A stretch of DNA of 64,000 nucleotides, taken from the NCBI GenBank assembly GCA_026261815.1, contig JAMPIT010000174.1:5952001-6016000 (forward strand). The letters run 5' to 3'. Each line of letters starts with the position of its first letter. Within the stretch, counting starts at the first letter, position 1. Made by a program: the position numbers and the translations under genes. This document shows positions 1-64,000 of the stretch, piece after piece. This DNA is from Monarcha castaneiventris obscurior (taxonomy: Eukaryota > Chordata > Aves > Passeriformes > Monarchidae). Under the pieces are notes generated by a model. That model did not search any database, was not told the DNA's origin, and saw only the letters and a program-made list of their open reading frames with translations.

Positions 1-420
1 GGGCCACAAAAAGTGGTAAGAGGGTTGGAGCACCTCTGCTATGAGAACAGATGGGGCTGTTCTGCCTGGAGAAGAGAAGGCTCCAGGGAGAACTTACTGA
101 AGCCTTTAAATACCTAAAGGGGGCTTATAAGAAAGTTGGCATCAGACTTTTTATGTAGGGTCTGTAGCAACAGGACAAGGAGTGATGGTTTTAAACTAAA
201 GGAGGGTAGATTCAGACTAGATATAAGGAAGGAATGTTTTACCATGAGGTGGTTGCCCAGAGAGGTGATGAATGCCCCATCCCTAGAAACATTTGAGAGT
301 AAGTTGGATGGGACTCTGAGCAACCTGATTTAGTTGAAGATGTTCCTGCTCATTGCAGGGGCATTGGACTAGATGGTCTTTAATGGTCTCTTCCAACTGC
401 AACTATTCTATCATTCTATG
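1..420 (+). mobile_element. CR1 LINE, 5'-truncated 3' end
   Basis: Forward-strand CR1: the translated end of the second ORF is visible (DGFKLKEGRFRLDIRKECF, then RWLPREV), followed by the short 3' UTR and the CR1 tail with CTATTCTATCATTCTATGA at its end. It lies in an intron of the GH31 gene, antisense to it. Confidence 0.88.
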
Positions 421-882
421 ACTGAAGTATCTGATGCAGAAATCAGAATGTATGCAACTCTGTTTCTAAAAAGCAACTAATGTATGTAATGAAACCTAAG
501 AGATTGTAATTGTAATCCTAGCAGTGGGACTACATGGAAATGTAGAAATCCTAGTTTAGCAGTTATTTTGCAGTGACCTGCATCAGAAGTACCATTATTT
601 ATTTTTAAAATGCTAGCACCTCATACTGCTTAACAGCAAATCCACACCAGAACTGCCTGCTATGCAGCCAAGTACAGCACTTAAACCTTGTGTTCAAAGC
701 CCACTTTAAATGTTCTTTTAAGCATTATGAAGATATTACATGCAAACCCACTACATAAGATTATGAATGTCCTTTTATTCTACAATTCTCTTTGTAAGAT
801 AATTGTTTTTCCTCTATTATAATTTTATTCATCTCACTTCAGAGTGTAAGATCAGCATACACAGTGAAAAATCCATACTTAC
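421..882. other. GH31 intron 8 fragment
   Basis: AT-rich intron between the CR1 copy and exon 8. I see no exon, repeat or regulatory element in it. Confidence 0.6.
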
Positions 883-25344
<24,462 letters not shown>

Positions 25345-25379
25345 AGTTGAAGGAGGACTTCTACAGTCAGCCTGAAGCC

Positions 25380-25386
25380 TTTTATA
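25380..25386 (-). promoter_or_regulatory. TATA box of the GH31 gene
   Basis: TATAAAA on the minus strand, 36 bases before the start codon. A typical 25-30 base spacing puts the transcription start near 25,355, so the 5' UTR would be only about 10-15 nt. A GATA-type motif (AGATAAGA) sits at 25508-25515, about 150 bases upstream. GATA factors act on the mammalian SI promoter, but this single match is weak evidence. Confidence 0.6.
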
Positions 25387-25399
25387 CAAGGCAGGGGCA

Positions 25400-26900
25400 C
25401 AATAAGCACTTGTTCTGATACACAATCAGAAGCATTGCAAATATTTTCTCAGCATTCATATCTCTGATGAGATTAATTGTAACACTCGACCTTGCCTGTG
25501 TCTAAGCAGATAAGATATAGTCATTATTTTTCCACACACTGGGCTCAACTTCTGAATTTCAACTGTGAGAGGAAAACATGATTTTCCCATGACTTCTTAG
25601 AAAATTAATTTTTCAGAGACCACCTTTTTTTTTTGACACAAACACGTTCAGACAATGGGAGTTCAGTGCTCACCTTTTTCTGATTTCATATTATCTTGTG
25701 TCACATATGTGGCTTTAAAGCACAGATGAAGTTTGGAGAAAAACAAACAGTCAAAGAATTCTCCATTAAAACAAGACACTGATACCATGACCTTTACAAA
25801 ATGACATTTTTCTTCCAATTACTTGATGGCAAGAGCTTTCAGAGCAAAGTTGTGAAAGCTCTGTTCTGTGGTAAGGCCTGGTTTAGGTGGAATATATTTC
25901 TGGAAGAAAATAAAATTTAAAAATACATCTTTTAATGACTACATTAAGTTATACTGGTGCCTATCAGGAGATAGTTGTGCCAAACAAAATATCTGCACTA
26001 CCAAGCATCACTGGAGAGGAACATCTGCAGCTCAGACCACGGCCACACAGCCCCTCCCATGTGGTCTGTCAGAGCCCAGCAGCTGGACAGAGGGAAGCTT
26101 TTCCCAGCCCTGCAAGGACTTCTGTCCTGCAGTTGCAGAACACAATGTTCATATGAATCTTACACACACAGCCATGAGTGTTCAGCCCCAAAGCCAGGGG
26201 TCACCAAGCTCTTGGCATCATTTGTGTATCTTGGCACGATGGGTGCCTACTGGGCCAAGGGGAATGGGGACCCTCCACCAGGCACAAAAAGCCTCTCATT
26301 AGTCTTGCATGTAAATCCACTCTCTGCTGGGGATTTGCTCAAAGTTGTGATATAGTCCCAAACCATTTTGTGTGTACAGCCTTTGAGTAGCCAAAAAGCA
26401 TGATAGACAAACACTAAGTGGTAGTGCTGCTGCTTATTTTAACTAATTTACACAATGTTTCTTAACAATATATATATCATTTGTTACCATTTCTAAAAAA
26501 ACTCGGAATACATTGGTAACCTCAAATTGCAAGCAGTATTTTCATCTCCTTTCAAGCTGAGCAGAGAAGGACCAACACCAGTAAGAGGCATCAGAACTTT
26601 TCCTTGTTTGACAGCCCATATGTAATAAGGTAAGAAGTGTAATCTCATAGGAACAGGAGCCACCTGCTTTATTTATGTCTATACTGTACTGAGTGTGAAG
26701 GCATCTCCCTAGGGTTCCTAAGTACTGTAAAAACACAAAAAATGGCCAAGGAGAACACACACATGGGATGCCAGAAAAACACATAGGCTTATAGTACTCA
26801 GCAAGCTACTCTATTGCACTGTGTAGAATTGTGGGGTTTATATTCAAGACATTTGCAAGGGAAGTGAATTTTTTTATTAGGAAGTATGATGAACAAGGCA
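25400..26900. other. Intergenic spacer between KIF21A and the GH31 gene
   Basis: About 1.5 kb that should hold the upstream promoter of the GH31 gene and the termination zone of KIF21A. Apart from the TATA/GATA motifs at its left end and possible extra AATAAA signals on the minus strand (26873-26878 and 26668-26673), I see no gene. The stretch 26010-26330 is more GC-rich but has no recognisable coding sequence. Confidence 0.6.
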
Positions 26901-26904
26901 CGAA

Positions 26905-28063
26905 AAGCAGTTCACATTCACATCTTTATTTGTTACCTACACGAGCTTTAATTTACAGACTGATATTTTCTGAAAAATAAAAACAAAACAACCAAAAAAC
27001 CTCAATATCCAAACACTGTATCTGAATCTACATAAAACTTTAAAATTTGCAGAATTTACAAATTAATATTCAGAGCAGTTGGGTAAATTATACATCCTCC
27101 CTCAATATCCAGGTTCCAAGAGCTTTAAAAGTCATACAGGCACAAGATAAGATATTTTCTTTATACAACCATCTATTTACATAGCTTTTCCCAATATACG
27201 TGGTTCAGTTCTCAAAGTAACTGCCAAGGTTTGCAGAACAGTGTATTTAAAATACATTTAGCAGCATATAAAATTAGATAAAAAGGAAAGACAATTTGCT
27301 TTAAAAAAAGAAAATGTGAGATGATAGAAACAAATCCATAAGAAAAATAGATTAAGATATATTTGTCATGACATTAAGAACACCTAGTCATTGCAGAACA
27401 TAGGCAAAACACAAATAAAACATAGCCATTTGTGGGCATTTGAGTTCTAGTCCTGAGCACAAAGTATACACAGCTGCACAACTTTGGTCAACACAGATTA
27501 TATGCTATCACCACACAAATCATATGGCATTTGCTGTTATCAGGATACAGCCATGTCAGGTAGATGTATCGTTAACAGCTTCTTCCCTCCAATTATTCAC
27601 TCCACTTTCCTAACAACAGTGTAAGTGACCTTTAAAATCTTCAAACTGCCTCTCATAATCAAAGGCTTATTCTTGGGACACATTCCTTCCGCTGCTACCC
27701 CAAAATGCAAAACAGCTGATCATACTTGTGAGTGAAATACAGCAGAGCACTTTTGTTATATATTTCAGGTTATAATTTTGAGATGGTCATTAGAGAAGAC
27801 TGAATTCCAGTTAATTTAAACTGCAAGTATTACATATGCACACAAATTCAGCCATAAGATATAGATACACGTGACTGTTGAGACACAAGCATGTTACCAA
27901 GAGGTTATTAAATACAGTACATATTTTAAGGACAGCAGGTCTAGTGGAAGAGTTCACACATTGTCAGTCCATTCCAGTCATCAGTGTTTACCTAATAAAC
28001 ATGCAGCACACTGCATAGAGTGCACCTCAAATTGATCAATATATTCCTTTATCCCCCGTAATT
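26905..28063 (-). other. KIF21A: KIF21A 3' UTR (approximate 3' end)
   Basis: About 1.16 kb of AU-rich sequence after the stop, up to an AATAAA signal on the minus strand. It contains a Pumilio-type element, TGTAAATA, at 27181-27174 on the minus strand. No open frame of note. The end is inferred from the poly(A) signal only. Confidence 0.6.
26925..26930 (-). promoter_or_regulatory. KIF21A: Candidate KIF21A polyadenylation signal AATAAA
   Basis: Canonical hexamer on the minus strand about 1.13 kb past the stop codon. Another AATAAA occurs at 26873-26878, so cleavage near 26,905 or 26,855 is equally possible from sequence alone. Confidence 0.5.
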
Positions 28064-62307
<34,244 letters not shown>

Positions 62308-64000
62308 CTAACAGAAGAGGCAGACACAAATTATTCATGAATTGAAATGGCAGGTGTTTCCCATCCCCCAAACCAATAAGTTGTAATTTCAAATAAAGAT
62401 GAAAAACAAATGTAGTTAGAAAAAGGTACAGGGGTTGGGCATGGGTAAAACACAACTTCCAAACTTCTGCAGATAATAAAATAATGCCTAATCACTCTTA
62501 ATCTTGGCTTGCAAAGTAACAGTGATGATTAGCACATTGTTCCAGCATGCTGCACAACTGGGACAATCAGAATACACATCTCCATATACTACAGCAGTAC
62601 TCGTTTTGCATGGAAGTTGCAGTGTACCCAGAGTAGCTTTTACAAAACAACAAAAGAACATTGTGTGCAAGTACAACATAAATTACAGGTATTCCTACAC
62701 TTTCAAGCTATAACAGAGCCCACTGTACTTAGAATAGTCTGAAAATTTATGTATAAGCCTTAAAAAATATCCTAATTAATCATACTATAATCACTCTTGA
62801 TCAGTTACCTACTGTGGCACCAAGAGAATGCTCAAAATAGGCACTGATGCAACAATAAAAAGGTTTTATTTTGGTTTTGTCCTAAAGGTTTGGTGTATTA
62901 TTCATTAGGGCAAGCTTTAACATTTTAAAGTGCACATTTAAGACACCACATGCAAATATAAAACAAAAAATCAATGGCACTCTGCAAATTGTCACAGACC
63001 AGGTATCAGTCCCTCTAGTACTACATATACAAAGCCCAAAGCTCCAATGCATGGGAAACTGCGACAGAATAGAGCTAGACACCATAGTGGGTAATCATGA
63101 AAAAATGTAGTTAGGATTGCAGAATGTGGAATCCATCTCAACTAACTTCAGCTGCATAAAAGTTTGGCAAGTTGTGCTGCCACTGATCAGGCACAGTAAC
63201 TAGAAATGTGCATCTTCCTCCACTGATACCAAAAGGAGCTCAGATTCAAGATCAAACTCTTGGACAATTCCAATACTTAGTGCAGCGACAAGAAATATGT
63301 AGTAGATTCAAGACATTACAATTTGGCAAGTGACACCTTCAAAACCACTTCAAAACCACTAAGACAGAGCTCGAATCTAAAAAGTGCCCTGTTGAGTAAC
63401 AGTGCGTCTGTGTACATATGATTTTTTGTTGTATTACTTTTTAACCTGTTCAATGCTAACTGATTCCCTTCTGCCCCACTCATTACCAGTTATGAGCTGA
63501 CCATGCACAAGGCAGAAAGCTTTTGCTTGGACCATCTGAATCCATGCAGCAGCTGGGGATGCTGGAATTAAAAAGTCTAACCAGATTTGTACACAAAAAA
63601 ATGCCAAACAGGGAACACTGAGCCATACAATCTCATTTCCACAGATTCTCATCTCCCTCAACCCAGAACATGTTCTGTTTTGGTTACTAAGCCTAAAAGA
63701 TAATGGATCTTAGCTGCAAACCTCATGCAGATCGAGGCAAACCCCCAGTTTCCCTCCCCGCTCCAGTCAGCACAGAACTAAGCACTAGAGAGAATTTGTG
63801 TTCTGCCTAAGAAAGGGGAGAGACAGGAGGAAGGAGAGCCAGCAGCTCTCCCAGGCAGAACTGTACTGCTGAATGTGTGTGCTAGTGGTCTGTGGATTCA
63901 CATCGTCCGCATCCATGCACTGAGTGGGTTCTTTGGATCAAAGTAGACAGCAGAAAAATAAAAACTCCTTTAGTTTCACTTTTAATCATAGTATAGTTCT
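62308..64000. other. KIF21A intron reaching the right edge
   Basis: No further KIF21A exon was found here, and no repeat family was recognised. The next upstream exon should lie beyond base 64,000. Confidence 0.55.

Noticed and set aside
25471..25483. HNF1-like site GATTAATTGTAAC upstream of the GH31 TATA box
   Set aside because: Aligned to the HNF1 palindrome it mismatches at too many core positions to be called.

Overview
This is a bird nuclear genome window. The genes are split by GT-AG introns and all lie on the minus strand. The interspersed repeats are typically avian: four CR1 LINE 3' ends and two solo LTRs of the avian ERVL type. Most of the window is AT-rich intron, as on a macrochromosome. 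No prokaryotic, organellar or CRISPR-like feature is present.

Two genes lie in tandem. The first, covering about 28.06-62.31 kb and running off the right edge, is the 3' two thirds of KIF21A, a kinesin-4 family motor. I placed 25 exons with compatible phases that encode about 1,100 residues and a stop codon. In order they give an acidic segment, the long coiled coil with the CFEOM1 autoinhibitory region, a KANK-binding segment, a Ser-rich linker and a C-terminal WD40 beta-propeller. The motor domain lies beyond base 64,000. Reading the minus strand, the 3' UTR runs from 28.06 to about 26.9 kb.

The second gene starts about 1.5 kb downstream, with a TATA box at 25.38 kb and an ATG at 25,344, and continues past base 1. 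Eight exons give the first 345 residues of a glycoside hydrolase family 31 alpha-glucosidase of the sucrase-isomaltase / maltase-glucoamylase (SI/MGAM) type: signal peptide, one trefoil domain, the N-terminal beta-sandwich and the start of the (beta/alpha)8 barrel. The catalytic aspartates are outside the window. Its sequence resembles the C-terminal catalytic half of SI/MGAM, yet it starts with its own short, cleavable-looking signal peptide. That makes it the most interesting object here.

The rest is intronic or intergenic DNA holding CR1 copies at 1-420, 9895-10273, 34340-34740 and 46760-47100. Other elements are ERVL LTRs at 7730-8326 and 15664-16289, a (TATCC)n array grown from a CR1 tail at 10122-10273, an (ATT)n array at 16072-16130 and a small hAT-like DNA transposon at 29797-29981. 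The two genes have unrelated functions (microtubule control at the cell cortex; starch and maltose digestion). Nothing in the sequence suggests they work together beyond close tandem placement.

Exon coordinates were read by eye from splice sites, phase and protein similarity recalled from memory. No alignment or database search was run.
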